This document shows, one piece after another, positions 63,472 to 64,000 of a DNA stretch of 64,000 nt (the stretch's first letter is position 1; each line of letters starts with the position of its first letter). The notes beneath the pieces were generated by a model. It did no database searches. It saw only the letters and a list, made by a program, of their open reading frames with translations, and was not told where the DNA came from. Where the stretch lies: assembly GCF_000799465.1 (NCBI RefSeq), contig NZ_JUGU01000001.1:3492501-3556500 (forward strand). Reading direction: 5' to 3'. The DNA is from Psychroserpens sp. Hel_I_66. Lineage in GTDB: Bacteria; Bacteroidota; Bacteroidia; Flavobacteriales; Flavobacteriaceae. Made by a program: the position numbers and the translations under genes.

Positions 63472-64000
63472 TTACTCTAATGTGATTGTTTTATTTACTG
63501 AATCTATAGTCAATAAATAGGTACCATCTGTTCCAACGAAAGCGAAGTTTGAATCATCATCACCTGCATTTACTAAATTAGGATCGATTGTATAACCATC
63601 ATCTGCATAAAAAGGGTAGTTACGACCAGAATCCCAGTTTGTCGCTTCAGTAAAGAATCTAAAGTTGTTGTTGTCTACGGTACTTTGAAACTGTACGTTT
63701 CCAGACCAAACACCATCACCAGTGCACAATAGTTGAACTGGAGTTCCCCAATCCCAACCTGCAGCAGGCAAACCAGCACCCACACCATAAAGTATTTCTA
63801 CTTCACAGCTATCTGCACCTTCAGGATTACTTAAAGTGATTGTTTTAGCATTCGTATCCATTGTTAAGAAATATACACCAGATGTACCAACAAACTTAAA
63901 GTTTGAATCATCATCACCAGCGTTTTCTAAATTAGGATCTATAGTATAGCCATCATCTGCGTAAAAAGGATAGTTACGACCAGAATCCCAGTTTGTTGCT
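63472..64000 (-). CDS. SusE/SusF-like starch-binding protein, 5' end outside the window
   Basis: The minus-strand frame is open from the stop at 63472 to base 64000, so the N-terminus is missing (the methionine at 63861 is internal). The visible 175 residues hold one complete and one partial copy of a repeat about 118 residues long: SGRNYPFYADDGYTIDPNL, DDDSNF, FVGT and a short strand ITL/ITLE. The copies, 354 bases apart, are nearly identical. The pattern is that of SusE/SusF outer-membrane carbohydrate-binding proteins. With the GH13 gene 84 bases downstream it is part of a starch locus that continues past the right edge. Confidence 0.82.
   Translation of the reverse strand, partial: ATNWDSGRNYPFYADDGYTIDPNLENAGDDDSNFKFVGTSGVYFLTMDTNAKTITLSNPEGADSCEVEILYGVGAGLPAAGWDWGTPVQLLCTGDGVWSGNVQFQSTVDNNNFRFFTEATNWDSGRNYPFYADDGYTIDPNLVNAGDDDSNFAFVGTDGTYLLTIDSVNKTITLE

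Noticed and set aside
1..64000. CRISPR arrays or restriction/defence systems
   Set aside because: No regularly spaced short repeats were seen, and no Cas, restriction or toxin-antitoxin proteins are encoded; the repeats found are pairs with other explanations.

Overview
The window is about 64 kb of a Bacteroidota chromosome, most likely a marine or otherwise polysaccharide-degrading member of the Flavobacteriaceae. Supporting evidence: a SusC/SusD pair, two type IX secretion C-terminal sorting domains, FecI/FecR/TonB signalling genes, Bacteroidota -7 boxes (TAnnTTTG), low G+C, and strong ribosome binding sites mostly absent. No CRISPR array, rRNA or complete tRNA is visible.

Region 1 (1-17.8 kb, nearly all on the minus strand) is a heavy-metal resistance island. 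An incomplete amino-acid permease and an M28 peptidase at the left edge may or may not belong to it. It carries two CDF transporters, a P1B-4-type ATPase, two Fur-family regulators, two SpoIIAA-like proteins, an AlbA_2 membrane protein, a DoxX protein, a PII-like protein and an HME-RND efflux system (CzcB plus a CzcA-TolC fusion) with a CzcI-like small protein. A tyrosine recombinase (16.3-17.5 kb) follows. Beyond it lie repeated arm-type sites and a 3' fragment of tRNA-Leu(UAG) with its terminator, which reads as the right attachment site of the island.

Region 2 (17.9-24.4 kb) is an ECF sigma / FecR anti-sigma / STN-type TonB receptor system divergent from two Asp-rich lipoproteins built from repeated domains. 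A perfectly conserved two-part motif with identical spacing lies in front of both the fecR-receptor unit and the lipoprotein unit, and is a strong candidate for the sigma factor's own promoter.

Region 3 (24.8-58.06 kb) is a complete pectin utilisation locus. A cytoplasmic operon (kduI, kduD, uxaC, kdgF, a TRAP uronate transporter, uxaB, uxaA) takes unsaturated and saturated uronates to 2-keto-3-deoxygluconate. A LacI regulator, a PL9 lyase, a minus-strand susC-susD-surface protein-PL1 operon and a plus-strand operon of secreted enzymes follow (GH28, esterases, DUF4861, cupin, GH105, GH43, an Asp-box propeller, a PL10-CE8 fusion, CE12). Four copies of the palindrome TGTAATCGATTACA (one with a mismatch) sit at its promoters and define the probable LacI regulon. 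The locus is bracketed by a degenerate copy of the 3' end of an Fpg/Nei glycosylase gene on the left and the intact gene on the right, so it looks like an insertion at that gene's 3' end.

Region 4 (58.07-64 kb, minus strand) holds the Fpg/Nei glycosylase, an acyl-CoA dehydrogenase, and the end of a starch locus: a secreted GH13 enzyme and a SusE/SusF-like protein cut by the window edge.
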